Positions 34,180-46,404 are shown, counted from the first letter of the stretch. The stretch: 64,000 nucleotides of DNA from Pseudomonadota bacterium (GCA_021845905.1 JAJZVA010000009.1:49197-113196), one strand, 5' to 3'. The notes: a model not told the origin generated them from the letters alone. Made by a program: numbers and translations.

Positions 34180-35349
34180 TCAGTCCTTCAAATCTTCCCA
34201 CAAATCCTTGACGCGGGCAAAGAAGCCGTGCGACTGAGGGTTGGTCTTGGCGTCGCTGCTTTCGCGCGCGAACTCCTGCAACAGCTCTTTTTGCTTTTTG
34301 CTCAAGTTCACAGGTGTTTCGACCGCCACTTCGACGAACATGTCGCCACGCACAGGGCTTCGCAACACTGTCATGCCTTTGTTCTTGAGACGGAATTGCT
34401 GGCCGGTCTGCGTCCCTGCCGGAACGGTGACTTTGACGCGCTTGCCATCGATGGTCGGTACTTCCACCGTTCCGCCGAGCGCGACCGTATGCACAGGCAC
34501 CGGCACGCGGCAATAAAGATTGGCGGCGTCGCGCTGAAAAAAAGGATGCGGCTTGATGGATAAGAACACGTAAAGATCGCCCGGCGGCCCGCCGCGCACG
34601 CCCGCTTCTCCTTCGCCGGAAAGGCGGATGCGCGTACCATCCTCGATCCCCGCGGGAATAGTCACCTGCAAAGTCTTTTCCTTGCGCACGCGCCCGGAAC
34701 CTCCGCATGTCTTGCAAGGGTTTTTAATCACCTGCCCCGCGCCGCCGCAAACCGAGCAGACGCGCTCAACGGTGAAAAATCCCTGTTGCGCGCGCACGCG
34801 GCCCGCGCCGCGGCAGGTTCCGCAGGTTTCCGGCTTGGAGCCTTTTTCTGCACCGTTGCCGTCGCATGTGCCGCATCCCTGCCATGTCGAAACATGGATC
34901 GGCGCTTCGCGCCCATGAAACGATTCCTCGAGCGTGATTTGCATTTCATGGCTGATATCGGCGCCGCGGCGCGCGCCCGAATTGCCGCGACCGCCCTGTT
35001 GCGCCGCGCCGCCCATGAAATCGCCGAACATTTCCTCGAAAATATCGCCAAAGCCGCCTGCGCCGCCAAAACCGGAAAATCCGCCGAAACCACCGCTTGC
35101 GCCGCCGCGCGGGCTTCCGCCGCCTTGAAACGCGCCATGGCCGAAACGGTCATAAGCCGCGCGTTTCTGCTCGTCCTTCAGGACATCGTAAGCTTCATTG
35201 ACTTCCTTGAACTTATGCTCCGCATCCTTGTTGCCCGGATTCTTGTCCGGATGCAATTTGACGGCGAGCTGACGGTAGGCTTTTTTAAGCTCGTCCTGAC
35301 TCGCTTTCCGGCTGACGCCGAGAACCTCGTAATAATCTTTTTTGGACAT
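34180..35349 (-). CDS. dnaJ: Chaperone protein DnaJ
   Basis: Hsp40 co-chaperone stimulating DnaK ATPase. 389 residues. Seen: J domain with HPD in [11 protein letters not shown], Gly/Phe-rich linker (about 70-120), four zinc-binding CxxCxGxG repeats ([32 protein letters not shown]) and two C-terminal substrate domains. The usual length. Shares the minus strand with dnaK, 70 bp downstream of it, the standard alphaproteobacterial pair. The spacer contains GC-rich inverted repeats that may attenuate. Confidence 0.98.
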   Translation of the reverse strand: MSKKDYYEVLGVSRKASQDELKKAYRQLAVKLHPDKNPGNKDAEHKFKEVNEAYDVLKDEQKRAAYDRFGHGAFQGGGSPRGGASGGFGGFSGFGGAGGFGDIFEEMFGDFMGGAAQQGGRGNSGARRGADISHEMQITLEESFHGREAPIHVSTWQGCGTCDGNGAEKGSKPETCGTCRGAGRVRAQQGFFTVERVCSVCGGAGQVIKNPCKTCGGSGRVRKEKTLQVTIPAGIEDGTRIRLSGEGEAGVRGGPPGDLYVFLSIKPHPFFQRDAANLYCRVPVPVHTVALGGTVEVPTIDGKRVKVTVPAGTQTGQQFRLKNKGMTVLRSPVRGDMFVEVAVETPVNLSKKQKELLQEFARESSDAKTNPQSHGFFARVKDLWEDLKD

Positions 35350-35419
35350 GATTTTTCAATCCGGCACCGTTGCCGGCCGCCGGACAAATCCATCCGGCGA
35401 CCGGAAACCGGTAATTATT

Positions 35420-37378
<1,959 letters not shown>

Positions 37379-37682
37379 GTTCTATCTCCTTTTCCTGGCA
37401 GATTTTCAAGGATGGCCTTTTAGAATCCAAGCGCCACCCTAAATCCCCATATATTATATAATACAGCTTATTTGGTGGAAAAACCACACTATATTGATAT
37501 CAAAAAAACTCGATTTTTGTAGTGAAATTGAAAAAAAATTTTGAAGAATTTTAATTTACGTATTTTTGTAAAATATAAATATAAATAATATTATGGGTTT
37601 TTCTTTTATTGCCACTCAAAGAGTTGTAAATTGTTTTTGGTTACAAGCGTTATATTTATATCTCAAATAAGGGAGCAAAAAA
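37379..37682. other. AT-rich divergent region between dnaK and the 66-aa gene (304 bp)
   Basis: Very AT-rich from about 37443. On the minus strand TATAAT lies about 90 bp before the dnaK start, with a short palindrome GTGGTTTTTCCAC farther out. No clear RpoH-type CTTG..CCCCAT promoter and no CIRCE sequence were found by eye. On the plus strand a weak TTGTTT/TATTTA pair may drive the 66-aa gene. No further gene seen. Confidence 0.5.
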
Positions 37683-37883
37683 ATGCTGAACAGGATTTTT
37701 AAACAGGTTATCGAAGATGTTGCCATCGGCCTCGCGGCAGCCGCCACGCCAGCCATCATCAATGGCGTACAGAAGCACGGCCCGACAGTGGCAAAGGGCG
37801 CGGCTGAAGCCGTCAAAAATCAGGCTCCGAAAGTCGCCAAGGCGGCCAAGAGACTCGGCAACAGATTCCGTCCGGGCAAATAA
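37683..37883 (+). CDS. Small Ala/Lys-rich protein
   Basis: Not recognised. 66 residues: a short hydrophobic N-terminal helix (IEDVAIGLAAAATPAIINGV, 10-29) and a strongly basic, helical C-terminal half (AAEAVKNQAPKVAKAAKRLG) ending FRPGK. Amphipathic and positively charged; it could bind membranes or nucleic acid, but no evidence decides. AAGGGAG sits upstream of the ATG and a strong terminator directly follows, so it is a real, monocistronic gene. Confidence 0.75.
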   Translation: MLNRIFKQVIEDVAIGLAAAATPAIINGVQKHGPTVAKGAAEAVKNQAPKVAKAAKRLGNRFRPGK

Positions 37884-37905
37884 AATCCCTGCGCGGTTGC
37901 GCATA

Positions 37906-37942
37906 AAAAAAAATCCTCCGGATGCCCGGAGGATTTTTTTTT
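37906..37942. terminator. Strong bidirectional terminator
   Basis: Stem AAATCCTCCGG / CCGGAGGATTT with a four-base loop, A-run before and T-run after, serving the 66-aa gene on the plus strand and trxA on the minus strand. Confidence 0.88.
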
Positions 37943-37954
37943 AATCATTCGAAG

Positions 37955-38278
37955 TTAGATAGATCCTTCAACCCACTTGAACAGCTCGGATTTCGGCAAA
38001 GCACCGACCGTCTGCGCGACAAGTTCGCCGTTTTTGAAGATCATCAAAGCCGGAATCGAGCGCACGCCATAACGACTGGGCGCCTCCGGGTTTTCATCGA
38101 CATTCATCTTGACGACCTTGATATTCGCACCCTTCTCGGCGGCAAGCGCTTCGACGCTCGGGCCCAACTGACGGCAAGGGCCGCACCATTCCGCCCAGAA
38201 ATCCACCAGAACGGGACGCTGGGATTGAAGGACTTCCTTTTCAAAATCGCTGTCCGTAACTTTTTGTGCCAGTTCCAT
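37955..38278 (-). CDS. trxA: Thioredoxin
   Basis: Small redox protein, 107 residues. Seen: active-site WCGPC (31-35), cis-Pro region RSIPALMIFKNG, and the usual C-terminal helix. Keeps cytosolic disulphides reduced. AAGGAGG precedes the ATG. It lies 49 bp downstream of addA on the same strand, a link common in alphaproteobacteria, and ends at the strong terminator. Confidence 0.98.
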   Translation of the reverse strand: MELAQKVTDSDFEKEVLQSQRPVLVDFWAEWCGPCRQLGPSVEALAAEKGANIKVVKMNVDENPEAPSRYGVRSIPALMIFKNGELVAQTVGALPKSELFKWVEGSI

Positions 38279-38327
38279 GCTCGTTCCTCCTTGTGCATAA
38301 AATCCTGATGCTCAGGCAGAGGTTAAA

Positions 38328-41300
38328 CTATAGCGCGTAAGGGTCAAGCAGATTCGCAGAAAGGGGCATCAGCAAAGGCCCATCCGTCCAGAGCAACGCG
38401 CATTTAATGACATGATTCGGGTATATATTTTGGATAACAGAGCGGTATGCCGCCATTTGCTTCAAGTAAATCGCCGGCACGTCCTGAGGCTTTTGCGGCG
38501 GCGGGCGGTTTGTCTTGTAATCGACGATCAGCACCGAGTCGCCCGTGATGCACATGCGGTCCATTTGGCCCGAAAGGATTTTGCGGCCCGCCAGTCCGAC
38601 GACCGGCACTTCGGCGCGCGACCCTGCGGCGAAAATCTCCGCGAATTCCGGATGACGAAGCACGGCAAGTATTTCCGTCATGAGTTGCTCACACGCTGCG
38701 GACGGCATTTGCAACGCCGGACGCGCGAGATATTGCCTGATCGTTTTGTCCCATTTCTCCGGCGGCAACTGCGGAAGGATTTCGAGAATGCGGTGAACGA
38801 TGATGCCGCGTTCGAAACGCCAGCCGTCATCCGCCGCCAGAGGGCCTTTGACGGCCGGTTCGTCATCATCCGGCCTGGAAGGCGCGAGCGGCTGCGCCGG
38901 GCTCGGCTCTTCCGGCAGGGGCTTGCCCACCCATTCCGGCAGCGGCGCGCGGGCAGGCTCCGCAACTGTCGTTGCGGCCTTGCCTTGCTCCAGCGTGGCT
39001 TCTTGCCCACAGGATATCCTGCGCACCGTCATATCATCATCAAACGGCGCTTCAACGGCAGTCTCGGGGAAAGATTGCGCGACAAGATTGTACCAGCAGT
39101 CCTGTTTTGGCCCGCGCGCGCCATGATAACCGCAAATATAAAGCCTGTCCTCGGCCCGGGTCAGCGCAACATAGAGCAGGCGGCGGTATTCCTCTTCCTG
39201 ACGCGCGCGTGAAACCGCCTGACGCTCGTTATAGGCGGGCGCCGAGAACTCAGCCCGCGGCGACCACAACGGCACGCCTTTTTCATCCTCCGGCCAGAGC
39301 AGATGGATGCGGCCTTTGTAATGATCGTGCATTTTCTTCACCGTATCCGGCAAAAAGACGATCGGCGCCTGCAAGCCCTTGGATGCATGCACCGTCATGA
39401 TGCGCACCTGATCGGCCTTGCCGGGATCCTGCTCGCGCTTGATCTCCGTCTCGCCGCGCACGAACCAGTCGGCGAATTTCTGCAAGGATGGCGTATGACT
39501 CTGCTCGTAGTGCAGGCAGCTATTGAGAAATTCGTCGAGCGCGTCCTGAATGTCAAAGCCAAGCCGCCCGTAGAACCCGCGGCGGCCGCTGATCCTGTCG
39601 GCGAAACAAGGCGTCGAGAGAGCTTCCGCGAAGAACGCGTAAGGCGTCGCCAGACCCGCCTTGCCGACCCAGTTTTGCAGCCATGCGGCCAACTGCGGCT
39701 TCTTCTTCCGCACGGAATCCCACAACGACCCTGCCCGTGCATAACTCATTTCGAACAGCTCTTCTTCGGACATCCCCACCAAAGGAGACTTCAGCAACGT
39801 CGCAAGCGTGAGATCGTCATTCGGCAACAACGCGAAATGCGCCAGCGCCAGCAAATCCATCACCGCGATTTCCTGTGTCAGCGTCATGCGATCCACACCC
39901 GCCACCGGCACGTCATGACTTTTCAGCGCGCGCATCAGCCATTGCACCAGCGGTCCGCGCGACTGCACGAGGATGAGAATATCTCCCGCACGGATCGGAC
40001 GTGCGCGCGCCACGAGCAATTCTTTCGTGTCGAGCCAGCCTTTGATCGTTTCAGCGATTTTTTTCGCCAAACGCGCCGCGGCGTTGTCACCCGCGTCGAT
40101 ATCGACAGGCATGCGCCACGGCTCCGCCTCGGCCTTCTTTTCGGTCTTGATGAGCGGCCACAGCTCCGTCATCCCCGCCTGACCCTTGCGCCACGGCATA
40201 TGCAGCACGTCACGCTCGGCAACGCCCTGCCGCGCCATCGGATTTCTGAAGACGCCGTCCACCACTTCCAGCACCGCGCGGGTCGAACGGAAGGAATATT
40301 CAAGAAAGACCTCCCAGCTGTTTTGTATCTCCAGCACGCGCTTGCCGAAAAATGCCTGCATCCGCGCGAATTCATAAGGGTCTGCGCCCTGAAAACTGAA
40401 AATCGACTGCTTTTCGTCACCGACGACGAACAACGTGCGGAGCACGTCCTCATGCGCGCCGCGACCGGCGAAAAATTCGTCGCTCAAGGACTGCACCACG
40501 CGCCACTGGTTGCGGCTGGTGTCCTGCGCCTCGTCGACGAGAATGTGATCGATGCCTTCATCAAGCTTGTACAGCACCCAAGGCACCATTTTCTCGGTCG
40601 CGAGCAGGTCGCAGGCCTTGATGATCAGGTCGTCGAAATCCAGCCGGTCGCGCAGGTTCTTGTGCCGCGTGTAGCGCCCGAGCATCGCTGACGCCGCCCT
40701 CAGCAAAGCGGAATTTATTCTCGCCAGCCGCACGGCTTTCAGCTGCTTTTGAAATCCGTCGAGCCGCTCCGCTTCGCGCTGCATGACCTGCAGTATGTCG
40801 GGATAAGCCTCAACCGCCGCTTTGGTCGCCACTCTCTTCGCAATCTCGCCTGCCTGCGTGAAAAACGCCCTGCAATAATCGCCGAACAGTTCCGCGCGCC
40901 GTGCGGGTTGCTCCAGCCAGGGCTGCATATAAGCGGCTTTTTCCCTGTCCGTCTTGCTGCCGTTCAATAACGCGCGAAGGGCCGCTTTGAGGTCTTCTTC
41001 GTGCGGCGCATCGCAAGTGCAGGCGATCACGTCTTCTTCCGTCATTTCTTCATCCAGTTGCAAATAACGGTAAAGCGCGGAAATGGTTTTTTCCGCATGC
41101 CCTTCGGCATCGCCGTGATACTTCAAAATTTCAGTGAGCAGGCTGCGCTTCGACATAATCTGCTGCATCAGCCCGGACATCGCCGCGGCATCAAGATGCA
41201 ACGCCAGCTCGTTAAAGGCCAGCGCCAGCGGCGCGGACGGATTGTCGCGCGCTTCCTCGGAAATGCTGTGCAGGCAGCGCGTCAAATATTCGACCGCATC

Positions 41301-41780
41301 CTGCTCGTCCATCAGCTCGAAGTGCGGCGGCAAACCCGCCTCGATCGGAAAACGCTTCAACACCGACTGGCAGAAGGAATGGATCGTCATGATCTTGAGG
41401 CCGCCCGGCGCATCGAGCACGCGCGCGAACAGTCTTCGCGCCTCTTGCGTCACGAGATCGGTCGGCGGCATGCCGATCAGATTTTCCAGCGCCGCGTGCA
41501 AATCCGCGTCGCCCATCACCGACCATTTGCTCAAACTTTCATATATACGATTCGACATTTCCGCCGCCGCCGTCTTGGTGAATGTGAGGCAGAGAATTTT
41601 CCCGGGGAGCGTCGCCGGCTCGCCGCTGTTGCGCGGCAGCATCAGGCGCAAGACGCGATCGATCAGGACTTTCGTCTTGCCCGTGCCCGCCGACGCGCCG
41701 ACCCAGACGCTGCGCCGCGGATCCGACGCTTCCGCCTGCCGAAGTCCGGCTTCTTCGTGTTTAAAAGCCCGCGTGCTCAT
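38328..41780 (-). CDS. addA: Double-strand break repair helicase AddA
   Basis: Helicase-nuclease subunit of AddAB, the RecBCD counterpart. 1150 residues. Seen: UvrD-type Walker A ASAGTGKT (29-36), DEAQDTSRNQ Walker B, later helicase motifs (MTVHASKGLQAPIVF, LLYVALTRAEDRLYI), and a C-terminal RecB-family nuclease with VDYKTNRPP. Its ATG overlaps the addB stop by 4 bp. Length is typical of alphaproteobacteria. Confidence 0.97.
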   Translation of the reverse strand: MSTRAFKHEEAGLRQAEASDPRRSVWVGASAGTGKTKVLIDRVLRLMLPRNSGEPATLPGKILCLTFTKTAAAEMSNRIYESLSKWSVMGDADLHAALENLIGMPPTDLVTQEARRLFARVLDAPGGLKIMTIHSFCQSVLKRFPIEAGLPPHFELMDEQDAVEYLTRCLHSISEEARDNPSAPLALAFNELALHLDAAAMSGLMQQIMSKRSLLTEILKYHGDAEGHAEKTISALYRYLQLDEEMTEEDVIACTCDAPHEEDLKAALRALLNGSKTDREKAAYMQPWLEQPARRAELFGDYCRAFFTQAGEIAKRVATKAAVEAYPDILQVMQREAERLDGFQKQLKAVRLARINSALLRAASAMLGRYTRHKNLRDRLDFDDLIIKACDLLATEKMVPWVLYKLDEGIDHILVDEAQDTSRNQWRVVQSLSDEFFAGRGAHEDVLRTLFVVGDEKQSIFSFQGADPYEFARMQAFFGKRVLEIQNSWEVFLEYSFRSTRAVLEVVDGVFRNPMARQGVAERDVLHMPWRKGQAGMTELWPLIKTEKKAEAEPWRMPVDIDAGDNAAARLAKKIAETIKGWLDTKELLVARARPIRAGDILILVQSRGPLVQWLMRALKSHDVPVAGVDRMTLTQEIAVMDLLALAHFALLPNDDLTLATLLKSPLVGMSEEELFEMSYARAGSLWDSVRKKKPQLAAWLQNWVGKAGLATPYAFFAEALSTPCFADRISGRRGFYGRLGFDIQDALDEFLNSCLHYEQSHTPSLQKFADWFVRGETEIKREQDPGKADQVRIMTVHASKGLQAPIVFLPDTVKKMHDHYKGRIHLLWPEDEKGVPLWSPRAEFSAPAYNERQAVSRARQEEEYRRLLYVALTRAEDRLYICGYHGARGPKQDCWYNLVAQSFPETAVEAPFDDDMTVRRISCGQEATLEQGKAATTVAEPARAPLPEWVGKPLPEEPSPAQPLAPSRPDDDEPAVKGPLAADDGWRFERGIIVHRILEILPQLPPEKWDKTIRQYLARPALQMPSAACEQLMTEILAVLRHPEFAEIFAAGSRAEVPVVGLAGRKILSGQMDRMCITGDSVLIVDYKTNRPPPQKPQDVPAIYLKQMAAYRSVIQNIYPNHVIKCALLWTDGPLLMPLSANLLDPYAL

Positions 41781-44773
41781 TCCGCAACCTCCGCGCCTTC
41801 ATCGTCATCACCGGAAACGCCCCATTCCTTCACGCGCGCGAGATGCTCGTAATCCGAATACTGCGGTTTCGCGTCGGCATGCGGCTGACTGCGATACGGG
41901 GTTGCAGGATCATCGAAACACGCGACAAGCCTGCGCAGGCCTTCCTCCGCGTCCGCAACCATATCTTCAATACCGGCGCCTTTGGGACTCACTTCTTTCT
42001 TCTCGACCGGCAGACGCCCGCTGCCCGTGACTTTCCAGTAGATCAATGCGCCGACATTTCCGTCCTTGATCTTGTCGAAACCGCCGCGCCGGAGCATCAG
42101 GGCCTCAAGAGGCAGCTGCGGCGAAAGCCCGGCCTTAACAGCGCTATTCTGCGGCGCAAATCCGGATTTGTAATCGATGAGCGCATATGACCCATCCCGG
42201 AACCTGTCGATGCGGTCTGCCTTGCCCGTGAGCGTGAAAGGCTTGCCCGCCACGTCGAAAGACCAACTGCCCTCCACTTCGGTGAGGAACGGCTTTGCCT
42301 CCCCGCGCCACAACCGCTCCTGCCGGACGAATTCCACGGCGATCTTTTCGAAACGCGGCCACCAGAAAGCCTCGACCTCCTGCGGGATATGCAACTCGGC
42401 GAGAGCATCGCGCCCAAAGGCCTCCAAACGCTTTTCCGCATCATCCGGAATCTTGTCAGGAAAGGCCTTGATGAATTTTTCCAAGGCCGCGTGAATGAAC
42501 GTTCCGCGTTCCGCGCCGGCAGGATCGGCATCGACAGGCTCAAGCGCCTTCAGGTTCAGAACATACCGCGCGTAAATCTGGTACGGATCACGCATCCAGC
42601 TCTCGATCCGCGTGACGGAAAGCTGTCGCGGACGCACCTCGACGGGCGGCGCCGGCGCCGGGCGCGTCGCGGGAACGATCTCCGCGGGAACATCGATATC
42701 GTGCGCCCACCGGCGGTATTTCAGAGCGCGCGTTTGCGGCCATTCAAGGCCAACGGCTTTTAAAACCGTCTCCAGACGCAAGAGCCAGCGCGCCGGCACG
42801 GTCGGCGTGCCGTCAATTTTCTTCGCTCGCGTGACAACCACTTCCGGCGCGGCGGCCGCCTGCACAAAGTCATGCGCGGCGCGGCCAATGCCGTTTTCCG
42901 GAGACGGCAAACCGAATTTTTTACGCATCGGGCGCGACATCCATGGATCATGCGCGGGCAGGTCCGGCCATATGCCTTCGTTGAGGCCTCCCAAAATCAC
43001 CATATCCGCACAATAAAGACGCGCTTCGATTTGCCCCAGAATACTCAGGCGCGGATGGGTGCCGTAGCGTGTGCGCACAGTCTGCGCCTTCAAAAGCGTG
43101 CCGAGCAGCGAAACGTAATGCTCGGGATTGAGAGGCGGAATATCGCCCGCCGTTTTCAAAAGATCGCTTAAAAACGTCGCCGCCGCCTCGCCCGCGTCGC
43201 CGCGCCACAGACGCAGCGCGCCGCTCTCGTCCGCAGTCGTCGCCAGCGCTTCGGCCATGCGGATGTGACAGGAAAGCATGTCAGTGAAAGGCACTTCCTC
43301 GCCTGCCGCCATCATGGCGGTGAATTCGGCCATTTTTTCTTCGAGTTTGCCGACCCATCGCAACAGCTCTTCGCGCTTCGGATTGATCGCCGCGCGCAAC
43401 CCCGTGAAGCCGCGCGAAGGGCGCGGCCCGCGCAATACCCACTGATCGAGCATCTGCACCATCGCGCGCATCTCTTTCGGCGGAAAGCCCGCCGCCATAT
43501 AAGGATGCTTCAAAAACGCCAGCAATGTGACGGGCGCAAGTTCTTCCTCCGCCATTTCCGCCGTCAGCATGAGCCACGATCCGATGGAAAGCTCGGTCAG
43601 CGGCTGACCGCCGGAATCATCCACCTCGATCCCCCAGCGCTTCAGACTGAGAGATACGCGCCGCGCAAGGCGGCGGTCAGGCGTGATCAGAGCGCAGGTT
43701 TTGGCGGGAGTTTCCAAAGCTTCACGCATGATAAAAGAAATCGCGTCCGCCTCTTCCTGCGCGGTATCGCAATCCATGCGCGTGAAGCCCTCCAGCGCGT
43801 GCGGCGTGATGTCGTCCGTCGTCAGTTTGCGCCAATTTTCCGTCGTCTCCGCCGGACGCAACGCCTCCGAGAGCAAACGCACGCGATCGACATTGACGGG
43901 CATTTTATTTTCAAGCGGCCACAGATGCACATCCTCGCGCCCGATACCCACCAGCGCAAGCAGCTTTTTCAAATTCATCTGCGGATGGTCGTCGCCAAGC
44001 ACGTCCCAGCTCGCATCGTCCATGCTTTTGTCCAGTCCCGGCAGGATCAGCGCGCCTTGCGGCAGCCCCGCCGCCAATGCCAGAAGCTCCGCCGCCGCGG
44101 GAACCGTGACGGTGAGCGGATCGCCCACGGCGATAACCGGATTTTGCGGCGGGTTTTTCCGCCATGCCTTGATCTGCGCCGCGAGCAGCAGGTTGCGCCG
44201 CGCCGCATAATCGATCACGCCGCGCGATTGCAGAACCTTCGGCCAGACATCCGTCAGAACCTTGAGAAAGGAAAGCGTCTTCTGCCAGTGCGCGGAAAAA
44301 TCATCCGGCACAAGATTGGCAAGGCCTTCGAAACCGAGACGCTCCGTTTGCACTTCATCCAGAAAATTCGCGAGTTCCTGCGCCAGCGCCACCGCCTGAT
44401 CGAACGACTGCGGCAGACTGGCCCTTTCGCCCGCCGTCTGGATGGTGCGCGCCAATATGAGTTGCCTTTCAAGACGCGAAATCGCGGGCGGAATCTCGAG
44501 GCTTTCACTTACATCGTCTTCCGCCGCTTGAAAAAGAGCCATTTCCTCGGCGTCAATATCGCCGATCGGGTGCAGTGCGGGCAGCAAAATGGCGTCTCCG
44601 CCGGACAGCCGCAAAAACGCCTCGCGCAACGTGCGGCAGGCGCGTCGGCTGGGCAATAAGACGGTGTAATCGGTCAAAGATAGAGGATTGTCCTGAACAC
44701 GTTCGAGAATGCCTTGCGCCAGCACGTCGGCGAAGGAATATCCGGCGGGGATTGAAAAGACGCCGGAAGACAC
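41777..44773 (-). CDS. addB: Double-strand break repair protein AddB
   Basis: Second subunit of AddAB, with a degenerate helicase core and a RecB-type nuclease. 998 residues. Seen: N-terminal DYTVLLPSRRACRTLREAFL, AVGDPLTVTVPAAAELL, VILGGLNEGIWP, and nuclease motif YALIDYKSG (about residue 870). The iron-sulphur cysteines of Firmicutes AddB are not evident, as usual in alphaproteobacteria. Starts 1 bp after the Nfu stop, overlapping addA by 4 bp: translational coupling across Nfu-addB-addA. Confidence 0.95.
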   Translation of the reverse strand: MSSGVFSIPAGYSFADVLAQGILERVQDNPLSLTDYTVLLPSRRACRTLREAFLRLSGGDAILLPALHPIGDIDAEEMALFQAAEDDVSESLEIPPAISRLERQLILARTIQTAGERASLPQSFDQAVALAQELANFLDEVQTERLGFEGLANLVPDDFSAHWQKTLSFLKVLTDVWPKVLQSRGVIDYAARRNLLLAAQIKAWRKNPPQNPVIAVGDPLTVTVPAAAELLALAAGLPQGALILPGLDKSMDDASWDVLGDDHPQMNLKKLLALVGIGREDVHLWPLENKMPVNVDRVRLLSEALRPAETTENWRKLTTDDITPHALEGFTRMDCDTAQEEADAISFIMREALETPAKTCALITPDRRLARRVSLSLKRWGIEVDDSGGQPLTELSIGSWLMLTAEMAEEELAPVTLLAFLKHPYMAAGFPPKEMRAMVQMLDQWVLRGPRPSRGFTGLRAAINPKREELLRWVGKLEEKMAEFTAMMAAGEEVPFTDMLSCHIRMAEALATTADESGALRLWRGDAGEAAATFLSDLLKTAGDIPPLNPEHYVSLLGTLLKAQTVRTRYGTHPRLSILGQIEARLYCADMVILGGLNEGIWPDLPAHDPWMSRPMRKKFGLPSPENGIGRAAHDFVQAAAAPEVVVTRAKKIDGTPTVPARWLLRLETVLKAVGLEWPQTRALKYRRWAHDIDVPAEIVPATRPAPAPPVEVRPRQLSVTRIESWMRDPYQIYARYVLNLKALEPVDADPAGAERGTFIHAALEKFIKAFPDKIPDDAEKRLEAFGRDALAELHIPQEVEAFWWPRFEKIAVEFVRQERLWRGEAKPFLTEVEGSWSFDVAGKPFTLTGKADRIDRFRDGSYALIDYKSGFAPQNSAVKAGLSPQLPLEALMLRRGGFDKIKDGNVGALIYWKVTGSGRLPVEKKEVSPKGAGIEDMVADAEEGLRRLVACFDDPATPYRSQPHADAKPQYSDYEHLARVKEWGVSGDDDEGAEVAE

Positions 44774-44774
44774 C

Positions 44775-45335
44775 TCAGTTCACCGCCCGCACTTCGACGA
44801 CTTCGGGGATGAAGTGCTTGAGCAGGTTTTCGATGCCGTTTTTGAGCGTGGCGGTCGAGCTCGGACATCCCGCGCACGCGCCGCGCATAGTCAGATAAAC
44901 GATGCCGCCCTCGAACGAATGGTAAACGATGTCTCCGCCGTCCGCCGCCACGACGGGGCGCACGCGCGTGTCGAGCAGCTCCTTGATCTGCTTCACGATC
45001 TCATCGTCATCTTCGGAAGCGGAAGACGGCGCTGGCGCAGGCCGTTCTTCAAACAAAACGGGCTGGCCCGTGGAAAAATGCTCCATCAGCGTGGCGAGAA
45101 TTTGCGGCTTCAAAAGCGACCAGTCGAAATCGCCCGCGCGCGTCACGGTGACGAAATCACCGCCGAAAAAGACGCCCTCGACGCCGGGGATTTTGAACAG
45201 GCGCACAGCGAGCGGCGAGGCTTTTTCCGCCGCCCCCGCGTCCCTGAATTCGGCGACGCCGGAAGACACGACTTCGCAACCGGGAAGAAATTTCAGGCTG
45301 GCGGGATTGGGGGTTTGTTCGGTTTGGATAAACAT
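44775..45335 (-). CDS. Nfu-type iron-sulphur scaffold protein
   Basis: 186 residues. Seen: Nfu N-terminal domain MFIQTEQTPNPASLKFLPG (start confirmed by AAAGGAG at the ATG 45335), an acidic linker, and the NifU C-terminal domain with the Fe-S ligand pair in RGACAGCPSSTATLKNG. Receives and passes on [4Fe-4S] clusters. The frame continues upstream to 45575, but those residues are non-family. 11 bp after the ferredoxin reductase and 1 bp before addB; it may mature clusters for repair or redox partners (inference). Confidence 0.95.
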   Translation of the reverse strand: MFIQTEQTPNPASLKFLPGCEVVSSGVAEFRDAGAAEKASPLAVRLFKIPGVEGVFFGGDFVTVTRAGDFDWSLLKPQILATLMEHFSTGQPVLFEERPAPAPSSASEDDDEIVKQIKELLDTRVRPVVAADGGDIVYHSFEGGIVYLTMRGACAGCPSSTATLKNGIENLLKHFIPEVVEVRAVN

Positions 45336-45346
45336 GAAGTTCTCCT

Positions 45347-46360
45347 TTATGGTATGCCTTGGGTTGTCGAATAAACGAAATGCAGTTCCTCGCCCGGAAA
45401 AACGCGCGGACGGATGGCATGCGCCGCCATCGCACCTTCGGAAAAGCCGGTGAGTATCAGTTTCAGCTTGTTGGGATAGGTCGCGACATCGCCGATGGCA
45501 AAGATACCTGCAACATTTGTCTGCTGCGTCGCCGGATCGACGGGAATGTGATGCTGCTCGATCGTGATGGCCCAATCGGAAAGCGCGCCCAGCTGCGGCG
45601 CGATGCCGAACATCGGCAGCAGCGCATCGACTTCCAGCGTTTTTTTATTGCCGTCGAGATCGGCCAGTTCCACCGCCGACAAAACGCCGTTTTCGCCATG
45701 CAACGCATGCAACTGATAAGGAATGACCATCTCGACTTTTCCGCCCCTTGCAATCTCGTGCAATTTATTCACGCTCTCCGGCGCGGCGCGGAACCTGTCG
45801 CGGCGATGGACGAAATAAATCTTCTTCGCCACATCGGACAATGAAATCGCCCAATCGACCGCGCTGTCTCCGCCGCCCGCGATCATTACGGTCTTGTCGG
45901 CAAAATCGGCACGGCGGCGCACCATATAGAAAACCGATTTTTCCTCGTATGCGTCCAGCCCTTCCAGCGGCGGACGGTTGGGCCCGAAAGCGCCCGCGCC
46001 CGCCGCAATCAACACCGCAGCGCAGTTGACGACAGCGCCACCCGACGTCGTGACCTCGAAACGGCTATCGCCGAGCGGTTTTAAGTCCGATACCGATTGA
46101 TTGAGATGATAAACCGGATCGAACGGCTTTGCCTGATCTTCAAGATGCGTCACCAGATCGCCCGCGAGGATCATGGGAAAGCCCGGAATATCATAAATCG
46201 GCTTTTCAGGGTAAAGCGCCGTCAATTGTCCTCCGACCTGGGCGAGGCTGTCGATGACGTGGCATTTCATCTTGAGCATGCCGCACTCGAACACCGCGAA
46301 CAGCCCTGCGGGCCCCGCGCCGACGATTACCACATCCGTCGAATAGTGCTTTGACGTCAT
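45347..46360 (-). CDS. Ferredoxin--NADP reductase (TrxR-like type)
   Basis: FAD flavoprotein, 337 residues. Seen: FAD-binding VGAGPAG (13-19), ALYPEKPIYDIPGFPMI, NADPH-binding AGGGDSAVDWAI, and FAD motif IFAIGDVATYP. No redox CxxC of thioredoxin reductases, which marks the FNR subtype. Passes electrons between NADPH and ferredoxin or flavodoxin. First gene of the run FNR-Nfu-addB-addA-trxA; divergent from tsaE over 44 bp. Confidence 0.93.
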   Translation of the reverse strand: MTSKHYSTDVVIVGAGPAGLFAVFECGMLKMKCHVIDSLAQVGGQLTALYPEKPIYDIPGFPMILAGDLVTHLEDQAKPFDPVYHLNQSVSDLKPLGDSRFEVTTSGGAVVNCAAVLIAAGAGAFGPNRPPLEGLDAYEEKSVFYMVRRRADFADKTVMIAGGGDSAVDWAISLSDVAKKIYFVHRRDRFRAAPESVNKLHEIARGGKVEMVIPYQLHALHGENGVLSAVELADLDGNKKTLEVDALLPMFGIAPQLGALSDWAITIEQHHIPVDPATQQTNVAGIFAIGDVATYPNKLKLILTGFSEGAMAAHAIRPRVFPGEELHFVYSTTQGIP

Positions 46361-46404
46361 TCCAATTCCTATTACCCTTGAACGAGAGGCAGAGTATCAG
46401 AAAC

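Noticed and set aside
37379..37682. CIRCE or RpoH promoter for dnaK
   Set aside because: No TTAGCACTC-type inverted repeat and no well-spaced CTTG/CCCCAT pair were found; only a TATAAT-like element.
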